From a virus: 37,433 bases of DNA. Below, piece after piece: positions 8,801-15,476 of the stretch (position 1 is its first letter; every line of letters starts with the position of its first letter). The stretch is taken from positions 1 through 37,433 of the IMG/VR virus record IMGVR_UViG_3300032893_000171; one strand, 5' to 3'. The position numbers were made by a program, and so were the translations under genes. Under the pieces are notes generated by a model, which did not search any database, had not been told where the DNA came from, and was given only the letters and a program-made list of their open reading frames with translations.

Positions 8801-10538
8801 TCGCGACCGCCAGCTCGTTCGCCGTGCCAGACACGCTGGTCACGGTTCCAGTCGAAGACGCCGTCCACGACGCAACGCCGGAAGAGTTCTCGCTCAGTAT
8901 CTGCGTACCAGAGTTGTTTCCTGCTATGGTCGTCCACACGCTGCCGTTCCAGAGCATCAAGTCTCCAGGCCGCGTCGGCGTCGGAGCCAGAGAAGCGAAG
9001 GCGAGGCTGTTGCAGCCAAAAGCCCCAGTCGAACTGGTGAAGCTGAGCGCCCCGGTGGGGCAGTTGCCGAAAGCCCCGAAGTCTGGCAGCCGCGAGACCA
9101 GCAGGTTCGTATTGTCGGACCAATGGAAGGCCGTCCACATCGACGGGATCAGCAGCGAGGACCCGCCGTTGATGTTGAAGCCACTCGCGTTCTCCGTGAC
9201 CGCCCCAGTGCCGATGTTCTTGATGATGTAGGGGAAGTTGTTACCGAAGCCGGAAGTCGATGGGTTGGTGGCCGTGTAGGTCTGGGCACTGGAGTTGCTG
9301 GCGGTGATGAGCGTTGTGCGATCGGTCAGCTGGACGGTGTAGGTCGTTCCGGTCTGGGCATTCACCGGCACACCCATCAGGCCCCATGTCTCGGCTCCAG
9401 CTACACCACCGGAGGGAGTGGACATCAGCACCTGTGGCACTCCGTTGGGAGTGGTCGGCGCGGAGAGCGCGGTAGTGGCTCCTGAAGCTCCGCCGACGAT
9501 CATCTGATAGGGGATCGTCATCGGGTTCGTTAGCGAGGCAGTCCACGTCATTGCTGAGGAGCCGCTTTGGGATGTCAGCACCTGTCCCGCAGCGCCCGGA
9601 GTTGCGGGGACGATGAAGTTATAGGGGCTGGTCGCTGCGTTATTCACCAGCGTGACCGTGGCCCCGCCGCCATTGCCATTAGCTAGGCCCAAGGTGCCCG
9701 CTGTCGAACCATTGGTGCCTAGCGTCGGCGTGGCGGTGAACGCCGGACTCGATCCGGCCAGCACCTGTCCGGCGGCTCCGGTGATCGAGATGGCTCCGCC
9801 GCTGGAGATCGCTACCGGAGAGGTCCCGCTTAGAGCTCCTCCGCTGGTGGTCGTGGCGCAAGTGGCGCACCCGATGGTCCCGGTGGTGGTAATGGTGCCC
9901 CCGGTCAGGGGGGACGAGATAGTGAGGCTGGTGACCGTGCCGGTGCCTGCCGAGTGGCACGCGCCGTCGGCCCCGAGGTACTGCGTGCCGGAGCAGCCCG
10001 AGAATAGGCTTGTGATGTCGGTGACGCCGCCGATCGAGGGCACGCCGGTGCCGGTGGTATTCTTCAGGAGACCCGTGCCGAGACCTGCTAAGGATGTCCC
10101 GTTGAGTCGCACGACGGTCACGGCATTCGATCCTGAGGTCGTGGCATCGCCCGACAGCTCGGCGCTGGTGATCGCCCCGGTCGAGGTCGTGACCCGGATG
10201 ATGCCTGAGACCAAGGCTCCCGGCAGCTTCAGGTTAGCCACGGAGAACGCGGACAGGTCCATGACCTCGGTGCCTGCCGCCACCCCGTTGAAGGTCGAGC
10301 CCGAGCCCATGGTGAAGGTCGAGGACGTGTTGGTCCCAGTGCCGACCGTGGCGAAGGTAGGCGACCCTGAGCAGGCACCGCCGGAGTCCTGAATAGAGCT
10401 GGCGGTGGCGAAAGCCGCGCAGTGACCAGCCGTGATAGCCCCGGAGACCGTGATCCCCCCAGAGCCTCCGCTTGAGGACTGGGCAGCGGCTATGGCGGCG
10501 AACATCAGGATAGCGAGACCAACGCGAAGGGTTTTCAT
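5811..10538 (-). CDS. Giant secreted tail-fibre-like adhesin with beta-helix (1575 aa)
   Basis: Residues 1-19 form a signal peptide (MKTLRVGLAILMFAAIAAAQ). The mature part is overwhelmingly Gly/Thr/Ser/Ala/Asn with few charges. GTVTS-type fibre repeats occur near residues 200 and 580. The segment near 620-690 (GEVWQYWPLLGSRNYTIKFG) resembles the beginning of a pectate-lyase-like fold, and about residues 1000-1270 contain helical-coil repeats with many Cys residues. Near 1460 an NSTKVASTAYVDG motif matches motifs in the other fibre (25224-26543). Such composition is typical of phage tail fibres, yet the signal peptide is typical of exported adhesins. The ATG at 10538 overlaps the previous stop (ATGA) and has no clear Shine-Dalgarno, suggesting translational coupling. 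Receptor or matrix binding is inferred. Confidence 0.75.
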   Translation of the reverse strand: MKTLRVGLAILMFAAIAAAQSSSGGSGGITVSGAITAGHCAAFATASSIQDSGGACSGSPTFATVGTGTNTSSTFTMGSGSTFNGVAAGTEVMDLSAFSVANLKLPGALVSGIIRVTTSTGAITSAELSGDATTSGSNAVTVVRLNGTSLAGLGTGLLKNTTGTGVPSIGGVTDITSLFSGCSGTQYLGADGACHSAGTGTVTSLTISSPLTGGTITTTGTIGCATCATTTSGGALSGTSPVAISSGGAISITGAAGQVLAGSSPAFTATPTLGTNGSTAGTLGLANGNGGGATVTLVNNAATSPYNFIVPATPGAAGQVLTSQSGSSAMTWTASLTNPMTIPYQMIVGGASGATTALSAPTTPNGVPQVLMSTPSGGVAGAETWGLMGVPVNAQTGTTYTVQLTDRTTLITASNSSAQTYTATNPSTSGFGNNFPYIIKNIGTGAVTENASGFNINGGSSLLIPSMWTAFHWSDNTNLLVSRLPDFGAFGNCPTGALSFTSSTGAFGCNSLAFASLAPTPTRPGDLMLWNGSVWTTIAGNNSGTQILSENSSGVASWTASSTGTVTSVSGTANELAVANSTTTPTISFTNPTQFPGAIYPPAIATKAYVDGVVNTTLAQAAYSAQCFGASGTKQGCEIEDDTGEVWQYWPLLGSRNYTIKFGKGTWWTTVPILDGNDQFSGAFRPLNSDRTASTSGTRWAACQADTQCSGLYFPTQLPAPPQPVGTAHTSGSLASGTYNTEFEWVVQLNTGPDSIATASAPSFPTSTAVVAGQFFTDATTNCSGSACTEVVIVAGTTGSGTPSWNSSVGGQTTSGATVVMVNVGNISTVYGLAGVSLPGTAQTSLSVSSSGNITYASLSVPAYPTCATSTAYGGSGQPRFVIMNSTHLYVALNAGTSINCAAATTAGAQSGDATGHPACSGLTSGQVCWQEVGSTTNYISPVGYLLLASKGTDPYTVQTITNYCGASGVNLSGISYCPIATTANLTAYTTNGNQPRLEDSSAPLVGLGEDGAGGFTSFSIVRDMVIDARDIATQAVYRSGDQENSTIDNILTNGGLESSVYSHGPNSVNSKTGTLYLANDNNASGPYYMQRLAGYGIDGRSGEAIRATGDMSINLYSPPPGANGTLVPYGLFVDGSKGEIDAGELHCEDVAECAGAFNTSGTTPGISLNVHTIDATITNTVGAELGANVGSIKIGNCYIQGSGNCYQDDTIAAGTGNCNSNNSNCFGTQQNPGGYQISAADSNGNRMRLPGVTGQTLELNASSTLRLDGSTSGNASIGVAAAAGTPSRILLPTTDPSNGAVLTAATPGGGTMQSSWAVPINSIATTSPITGGTVTSGAITVACATCITSASPLASNGFVLGSGGAQGSATVAGITSDGVSKITLGVSGTSVGGFTLNNTTSGSIAVTPAAGALGTSYAVFPSNTTQSNAVVAELGLAQTFTANQSVTTQAQGDNSTKVASTAYVDGQNMIVTTSLTAGHAYYISAANTLSEAGGGISATAPAVCVAINTTQCLTRGTYTTTGLTAGAVYYVPTASGVVTSTAPSSTGQFVQRMGVALSTTVLIINPSLDVGTIQ

Positions 10539-10981
10539 GCGATTAGCAACGTCACAAGCGCCGCGTCATTGGCGTTGTCGGCGTCAATGTAGTAGCGATA
10601 AGGGGAGAACTTGTTGCGTTCGAGTGGCGCGGAGGACAGAAACAGGTTGGCCCCCGGAGCCAGGGTGAATATCATCGCCCCGTAGTCGTCCCGGTTGCCC
10701 GCTCCCTGCACGCCCTTGCGCACGATGTAGATATTCCCGGTGTTATTCTGGACCCCGTGTGAGGCTCCGGCCTTCACGGCCTGAAAGAATATCTGCTGCA
10801 CCGAGGGGGAGTATTCGTACTCGCCAGCCGTGCCCGCCGTGGTAGCGGTGTTCGGGGCATTGACGCTCGCCGAATCCACGAGAGACATGATGCTCACGGG
10901 GGTCCCCGGCGAGGTCACCACGATCAGCCCTAATGGCCAATCCGGTCCATATTCATCCTGCATCACGCTCTGTGTCGCCAT
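10535..10981 (-). CDS. Small virion protein (148 aa)
   Basis: No family recognised. Two ATG codons stand in tandem (10984 and 10981). An AAGGAGG motif lies only one base before the first, so the second gives the better spacing and I use it. The product (from MATQSVMQDEYGPDWP) is a balanced globular protein with beta-rich character: a Thr/Ala-rich loop (about 50-65), then SPSVQQIFFQAVKAG and a C-terminal part containing FSPYRYYIDADNANDAALVT. There is no signal peptide, in contrast to the next gene, whose start overlaps this stop by 4 nt. Its position just before the giant adhesin suggests a baseplate, adaptor or chaperone role for the fibre; that is inference. Confidence 0.65.
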   Translation of the reverse strand: MATQSVMQDEYGPDWPLGLIVVTSPGTPVSIMSLVDSASVNAPNTATTAGTAGEYEYSPSVQQIFFQAVKAGASHGVQNNTGNIYIVRKGVQGAGNRDDYGAMIFTLAPGANLFLSSAPLERNKFSPYRYYIDADNANDAALVTLLIA

Positions 10982-10990
10982 CATGCCTCC

Positions 10991-11392
10991 TTAAAACGTA
11001 GAAAGCGCTGCCCTTGCCCATGAGTTTACCCCAATGCAGATGTAAACGAAACCAGAATCAAACGCGATCTGGCCGGGCTGGCCCGTAGCGCTTGAGGACG
11101 CAGGAGCCGCTACGGCCCCGGCGGGGGTCTGGTACTCGAATTGCCCGGACGCCTGGTTGTAGAACGGCGAGGTGCCGTGGCTTGGCGGCACGGCCTTGAC
11201 GCCGATCCCAGTCAGCTTGGTGTTCGAGGGACCCGAGGAAGAAGGCGCTGCCGGGGCAGGCTTCGCCATCTCGCCGACCTTGCGCTCCAGGGTGCTGAGC
11301 CGGTCGGAGTTCTGGTAGGACTGGTCATACACCAGCCGCAGGTCCTCGTTTAGCCGCGCCGGATGCGAAGTAGGATAGTAAAGTTGCGTCAT
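10991..11392 (-). CDS. Small virion protein with helical N-terminus (133 aa)
   Basis: Residues 1-45 look helical and charged (LNEDLRLVYDQSYQNSDRLS followed by TLERKVGEM), which could form a short coiled coil. An Ala/Pro/Ser linker follows (about 46-60), and the C-terminal domain (GQPGQIAFDSGFVYICIGVN then SWARAALSTF) resembles the small beta modules often found at the end of phage tail-fibre or neck proteins. The C-terminal part matches a pattern I have seen repeatedly in environmental phage structural proteins, but I cannot attach a named family. Its ATG at 11392 overlaps the stop of the methyltransferase-glycosyltransferase gene (ATGA). Likely a structural or fibre-attachment component. Confidence 0.65.
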   Translation of the reverse strand: MTQLYYPTSHPARLNEDLRLVYDQSYQNSDRLSTLERKVGEMAKPAPAAPSSSGPSNTKLTGIGVKAVPPSHGTSPFYNQASGQFEYQTPAGAVAAPASSSATGQPGQIAFDSGFVYICIGVNSWARAALSTF

Positions 11393-12753
11393 CGAGACCT
11401 CATGGGATAGGAGTCGTCGGGCAGGAAGTAGACGTTGCCGTCCTGGTCCCAGTGTCCTGGCAGCACCCCGCCGTGGGCGAGAATCCTGAATCCCGCCTCC
11501 CGCACCTTGCGGCAGAAGTACACGTCATCGGTCATTTCGAAATGGACGGAGTTGTGGTCGGCTGGGATCAGGCCTAACTCGACCGCCTGCGCCGGGGAGG
11601 TGACATCCCGGAACCACGGCTTGGGGATCTGGGCCAAGGCCTTGGTGCGGATCATCATGCAGCCCGTGGCAATAACCTTGCAGGGGAAGATGTCTCCCTG
11701 CTTCCAGCGCCAGTGGCATCCCTCGCCCTCTTCGAGCCACACTAGAGGCGTGGGGGGATTCGTCTTGGTGCAGTAGATGCCGGCTACGACCGCCACGTCG
11801 TCGTCTGCGTTCTCCATGGCGGAGAGGAGCTTGTAGAGCGTGTCGGGCGGCGGCGGATTGTCGTCGTCGAAGAACAGGACATTGCGCGCGCCGATCTCGA
11901 TGGCCTTCTCGGCAATCCCCTCGCGGGCTACGTCGCGCTGTACGCCCTTGACCGGGAGCAGGGTGGTATTGGTGCCAGGAGGAACGGCGAGGCCGTAGAG
12001 CGCCAGCCCCCATTCGAGCGGCACGTAGCGGCCTGAGGAGGCCACGCCGATGGCCACAGCGAGGTTCTTGGGGATCTGGTTGATGATCTTCCATTCGGGA
12101 AGCGCGGATTGCACAGGCGGCGTGGCGGGGGGAGGAGAGTCAGGCAGACGCAATCCCTTGCGGGACGCCAACTCCGAGATGTCCATCTTCACCATCGGGC
12201 TGTTCTGCCAGTACCAGAGAGAGGTGCCGGGGACGGACTTGGCGAACGGCAGCAGCTCTCCCACGGCTTGGTACACGCCATCCCAGTTGTAGTCGTGACC
12301 GCAGAGCAGGCCGCCGGGAGCCAGCCGCGCCTGCCAGTAGAGGATGTCCCGGCGCACGTCAGGGTACTCGTGCGAGCCGTCGATGAATACCATGTCGGGC
12401 TGCTGGACCTCGGGTGGGCGCGCGTGGTCGCAGGAGAACGGCTGGACGTTCGAGAGCCCGGAGACATTAGCCAAGAACTGGGAGTAGCCATGCTCGGAGA
12501 AGTCATACCCGCTACGCTTCCGCCAAGCCTCGACGCCCGCCGTGTTATCTCGTGGACCTCGCCAGTCGTCGAGGGCAATCACCACGCCATCGGTGTTAGC
12601 CGCCAACGCCACAGTGGACCGCCCGAGGAACGACCCGATCTCGACGATCACCCGATGCGAGCGAGCCTGCTCAGCCAGCCACAGGAGTTCTTCCTCGGCC
12701 ATCCAGCCTTCGACGGCCAATGCGTGGGTGATGTCCACAGCGAGGGTTGTCAT
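11389..12753 (-). CDS. Methyltransferase-glycosyltransferase fusion (454 aa)
   Basis: The start is ATG 12753, overlapping the previous stop (ATGA); upstream in-frame sequence is low-complexity shadow of the Gly-rich gene. Residues about 30-170 are a class I SAM-dependent methyltransferase: motif I VIVEIGSFLGRSTVALA (about 33-48), an acidic DDW near 58, FIDGSHEYPDV (about 119-130) and PGGLLCGHDYNWDG (about 145-158), the pattern of the Methyltransf_24 type. After a Pro-rich linker (near 205-215) a GT-A glycosyltransferase domain follows: DDDN near residue 294 as the metal/nucleotide-sugar site, then CHWRW, GCMMIR and EMTDDVYFCRKVREAGFRIL, with HGGVLPGHWD near the end. Targets are unknown; virion protein or cell-surface sugar is plausible given the neighbours. 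Confidence 0.8.
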   Translation of the reverse strand: MTTLAVDITHALAVEGWMAEEELLWLAEQARSHRVIVEIGSFLGRSTVALAANTDGVVIALDDWRGPRDNTAGVEAWRKRSGYDFSEHGYSQFLANVSGLSNVQPFSCDHARPPEVQQPDMVFIDGSHEYPDVRRDILYWQARLAPGGLLCGHDYNWDGVYQAVGELLPFAKSVPGTSLWYWQNSPMVKMDISELASRKGLRLPDSPPPATPPVQSALPEWKIINQIPKNLAVAIGVASSGRYVPLEWGLALYGLAVPPGTNTTLLPVKGVQRDVAREGIAEKAIEIGARNVLFFDDDNPPPPDTLYKLLSAMENADDDVAVVAGIYCTKTNPPTPLVWLEEGEGCHWRWKQGDIFPCKVIATGCMMIRTKALAQIPKPWFRDVTSPAQAVELGLIPADHNSVHFEMTDDVYFCRKVREAGFRILAHGGVLPGHWDQDGNVYFLPDDSYPMRSR

Positions 12754-14006
12754 GTTACCTTGGTCACCTCTCCGGTAGAGAATAGTCCCTGTTGCGTCAC
12801 GTCCACAACCCCTCCGATGGTGAATTTTCCTGTCTCGGTCACGTTCACTATGGCAGGAGGAGGCGTAAGGAGGAAGGTGCTGGCGCAGGATATGGTGGCG
12901 GAGATGAAGGCTGCGCTGAACATCGTCCCCCGGACGGTAGTGGCCCCGGCTTCCGTGCTGCTCAGGGCACCCGTGCCTGCCATTCCGAAGGTCGTGCTCG
13001 TGCTCGGAGCGATGGTCGCGGAGAGCATGACGAGCGCCGTGATTGTGCCGTTTGCCGTAGCAGAAGCGGCGATGGTATCGGCCAGCACTCCGTCTCCCAC
13101 CACTGACGCAGAGACCGATGTAGCTGGGGCGCTGGTAGCCGCCATCACGCCGTCGCCTGCCATCCCAAAGGTGGTCGTAGTGGCAGCCGCGATAATCGAG
13201 GACAGTTGAGGCGTCGCCGCAAAGGTCGTCACAGGCGCGACGGTTGATGCCAGCGCTCCTTGGCCAAGCAGGCTGGCTGTGCTGACCGCCGCTACGCCAG
13301 CCGCACTGGCTCCGGCGGCTAAAGCGGTCCATGTGAAAATAACCTGCCCATTTGCTCCGTTGCTGCCGGTCTTTAGGGCGTTCGCGCCCTTGCCAGCCCC
13401 ACCACCACCGCCGCCTGGGATGGAACCAGCAACCGACGCATTGGCGTTATTCGCTGCTCCGGTGCCTCCGCTTCCTCCACCGGCGCTACCAGCTCCTCCG
13501 GTCGTGCCGGAAGCATTCGCACCCTTGGCGTTGTTACCGGACCCAGCCCCGCCACCACCACCGGAATTAGTGGCAGAGGCTGCACCGTGCCCGCCGCTGT
13601 AGCTGGCGTCTGCCCCGGTATTGTTATTCGCCCCTCCGGCCCCGGTATTACCACCGCCGTTGCTCGGACCACCAGAGCCGCCAGCCGCCGTGAACAGAAT
13701 CGCCGACTGGTTGGCGGTGTTGTTGAAGGTAGTGTTGCCGCCGCCAGCACCGTTATTCCCGTTGGCGTTCGCCCCAGCTCCACCAGCTCCCACGCTGAAG
13801 GCGTAGCTATTGCCGGGGACCACCGTCTGGTTGGAACGGATATACGCACCGCCACCGCCGCCCTCTCCACCTGAGTTGTTGTTGGAGTTGCTGTTCGACC
13901 CGCCACCACCACCCCCGCCGCCCCACAGCTCAACCTGAACGGAGGTTACGCCGTTCGGGGCCGTCCACGACCCAGCGCCGGAGGTGTTATAGGTATTGTT
14001 GGCCAT
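12750..14006 (-). CDS. Glycine-rich tail fibre/adhesin (418 aa)
   Basis: Start taken as ATG 14006, overlapping the previous stop (TGATG); a TTG one codon earlier is less likely. The N-terminal module (NTYNTSGAGSWTAPNGVTSV then QVELWGGGGGGGG) is the Gly-rich adhesin beginning common to phage tail fibre tips: a short beta domain followed by poly-Gly sheets. Residues about 30-210 are runs of Gly/Asn/Ala with little else, the composition of the polyglycine-II bundle of T4-like adhesins. Residues about 230-418 switch to Ala/Thr/Ser repeats with AxATxFGMAGDGV-like units (GMAGDGVMAATSAPATS, GMAGTGALSSTEAGATT) that recur roughly every 35-70 residues. Probable receptor-binding fibre; many Thr/Ser/Asn make it a candidate substrate of the adjacent glycosyltransferases (inference). 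Confidence 0.7.
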   Translation of the reverse strand: MANNTYNTSGAGSWTAPNGVTSVQVELWGGGGGGGGSNSNSNNNSGGEGGGGGAYIRSNQTVVPGNSYAFSVGAGGAGANANGNNGAGGGNTTFNNTANQSAILFTAAGGSGGPSNGGGNTGAGGANNNTGADASYSGGHGAASATNSGGGGGAGSGNNAKGANASGTTGGAGSAGGGSGGTGAANNANASVAGSIPGGGGGGAGKGANALKTGSNGANGQVIFTWTALAAGASAAGVAAVSTASLLGQGALASTVAPVTTFAATPQLSSIIAAATTTTFGMAGDGVMAATSAPATSVSASVVGDGVLADTIAASATANGTITALVMLSATIAPSTSTTFGMAGTGALSSTEAGATTVRGTMFSAAFISATISCASTFLLTPPPAIVNVTETGKFTIGGVVDVTQQGLFSTGEVTKVT

Positions 14007-14806
14007 CAATGCCCATTGGTGCTGCCCGTGTCCGCGAAGGAGTAGGACTTCGGCTCATCCACCGGCATCTTCCACTCCTTGAGCACTTCCTTCAGCTTGG
14101 CGATCTTCTCTTTGGTCGAAATCTGGTACGCATGGTGCAGGAAGTATCCGGTCTGGTTGAGGTTGGTGAGAATCTGCGCCGTGGTGATGACCTTCAGGCC
14201 GAACCGTGCGATATTGCGCGAAAGCACATAGTCGGTGATGAGATGCTCGGCCTGCTGGCAGCGCCCAGTACATACCCGCTCCTCATAGATCGGGTAGATG
14301 TTGGCGACCGCCTCCTGCAATGTCAGGTCGTCTAGGGGCTTCCAGAGGTCGATGCACCAGTCGCTGCCGATAGCGAACCAGTTGCAGGAGCCAACGTTGC
14401 GGCCGTCGCGCCAGAAATACTGATCGTACTTGAAGCGGACGTTCGCCATGTCGATGCCGTTGTGCAGCACCGTGTCCTTGGCCATGAAGTTGGTGAGGTC
14501 GAAGTAGTCGGGATGCACGAGGGCGTCGGAGTCGATGTAGATATTCCAGTCGTTGTCGCGCCCCAGCTCATGGATCTGGAGCTTCTCGTAGTCGATCGGC
14601 CACTCTGGGTACTTGCGCTCCTTGATGACGAAGAAGTCGGCGTCGATCTTCTCTGCATACTGCCGAAGCAACGGATAGGTGAGAGCCGTGATCTCCGGCT
14701 CGTAGTCGTGAACGTTGAGGGTGAAGATCGTCTTCTTGAGCCGACGCACCTTGTGGGGCTTGCGTCGGGATGCTGTCAGGGTGCCGCCCAGCGCCGCGTG
14801 GGGCAT
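14006..14806 (-). CDS. GT-A-type glycosyltransferase (266 aa)
   Basis: The start is ATG 14806, with GGAGG 7 nt upstream, one base after the stop of the previous gene. The core resembles nucleotide-diphospho-sugar transferases of the GT-A fold: TIFTLNVHDYEPEITALTYP (about residues 25-45), YPEWPIDYEKLQIHELG, then WNIYIDSDALVHPDYFDL (about 80-98), in which D-S-D is the DxD metal-binding motif. CNWFAIGSDWCIDLW and a HLITDYVLSRNIARFG segment complete the domain. A basic linker (about residues 12-25: ASRRKPHKVRRLKK) precedes the domain. No membrane segment. It stands before the Gly-rich fibre and the methyltransferase-glycosyltransferase gene, so all three are probably co-expressed. The sugar donor and acceptor cannot be told from sequence. 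Confidence 0.75.
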   Translation of the reverse strand: MPHAALGGTLTASRRKPHKVRRLKKTIFTLNVHDYEPEITALTYPLLRQYAEKIDADFFVIKERKYPEWPIDYEKLQIHELGRDNDWNIYIDSDALVHPDYFDLTNFMAKDTVLHNGIDMANVRFKYDQYFWRDGRNVGSCNWFAIGSDWCIDLWKPLDDLTLQEAVANIYPIYEERVCTGRCQQAEHLITDYVLSRNIARFGLKVITTAQILTNLNQTGYFLHHAYQISTKEKIAKLKEVLKEWKMPVDEPKSYSFADTGSTNGH

Positions 14807-14807
14807 G

Positions 14808-15461
14808 TTAATCCTCCGTGACAACCAAGGCTGAAGCCGCGAAGCTCGGGGTGATTCCGTTCGACACCGCGAGGTTGGAAGTGAGCGGGCCGGAGTAGTA
14901 GATGGTCCCGTTGGTCCCGCTGGCGTTGGCACCGATCGAGGCGTTGGTCAGCGTGGCCCCGCTGGCCCCGCACTGAGCGAACGCCACAGCGGCGTTATTC
15001 ACCACCTGCGTCGGCGAGGACCCGGAGATGGTCCAGCCGTTGCTGCCATTGCCTGCGCCGCGATTGACGGCCACGCGGACGTAGTTGGTGTAGGCGGTCT
15101 CGTTGTTGTTCTGGCCGCCTCCGGCTCCGGGGTCCGCCGTGTAAAGCGCCACGTAGAGCGAGGTCAGCCCCGTGCTGGTGGCGATGTTCGAGATCGAGGT
15201 CGCCTGAAACAACAGCGCCAGCAGGCTGTTCTGGTAGGAGTTCGACTTGTAGCCCGCCAGCCACACGTCGTAGTTGGGATAGGTAGGGCCGCCCCAGTTG
15301 ACAGGATCGCGGCGATAGCGCTCGTACTTGTCGATCGCGTCCTGCACATACTCCTTGACCTGATCGAGGCTGGCCACGCGCTTCAGATGCGCGTGCATTG
15401 GGGCGATGACGGGTTTGACTGCCGAGGTGACTGCCGGTTTGGTGATGGGCCGAACGATCAT
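14808..15461 (-). CDS. Phage virion module protein (217 aa)
   Basis: Residues about 1-75 are a charged, mostly helical part containing VKEYVQDAIDKYERYRRDP and NYDVWLAGYKSNSYQ. Residues about 80-217 match a pattern I know from many phage virion ORFs of unknown role: LLALLFQATSISNIA, then TSLYVALYTADPGAGG, YTNYVRVAVNRG and a Gly/Ser/Thr-rich end with VAFAQCGASGATLTNASIG. This module usually sits next to tail fibre genes. RBS AGGAG lies 8 nt before the ATG. It is followed after one base by the glycosyltransferase. Call: structural, probably tail-fibre-associated; exact role unknown. Confidence 0.6.
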   Translation of the reverse strand: MIVRPITKPAVTSAVKPVIAPMHAHLKRVASLDQVKEYVQDAIDKYERYRRDPVNWGGPTYPNYDVWLAGYKSNSYQNSLLALLFQATSISNIATSTGLTSLYVALYTADPGAGGGQNNNETAYTNYVRVAVNRGAGNGSNGWTISGSSPTQVVNNAAVAFAQCGASGATLTNASIGANASGTNGTIYYSGPLTSNLAVSNGITPSFAASALVVTED

Positions 15462-15476
15462 AATCGTATCTCCTGT

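Noticed and set aside
12109-13209. A long plus-strand ORF (366 aa) opposite the methyltransferase and Gly-rich genes.
   Set aside because: High G+C creates long antisense frames; its composition is atypical and the minus strand carries clear domain motifs.
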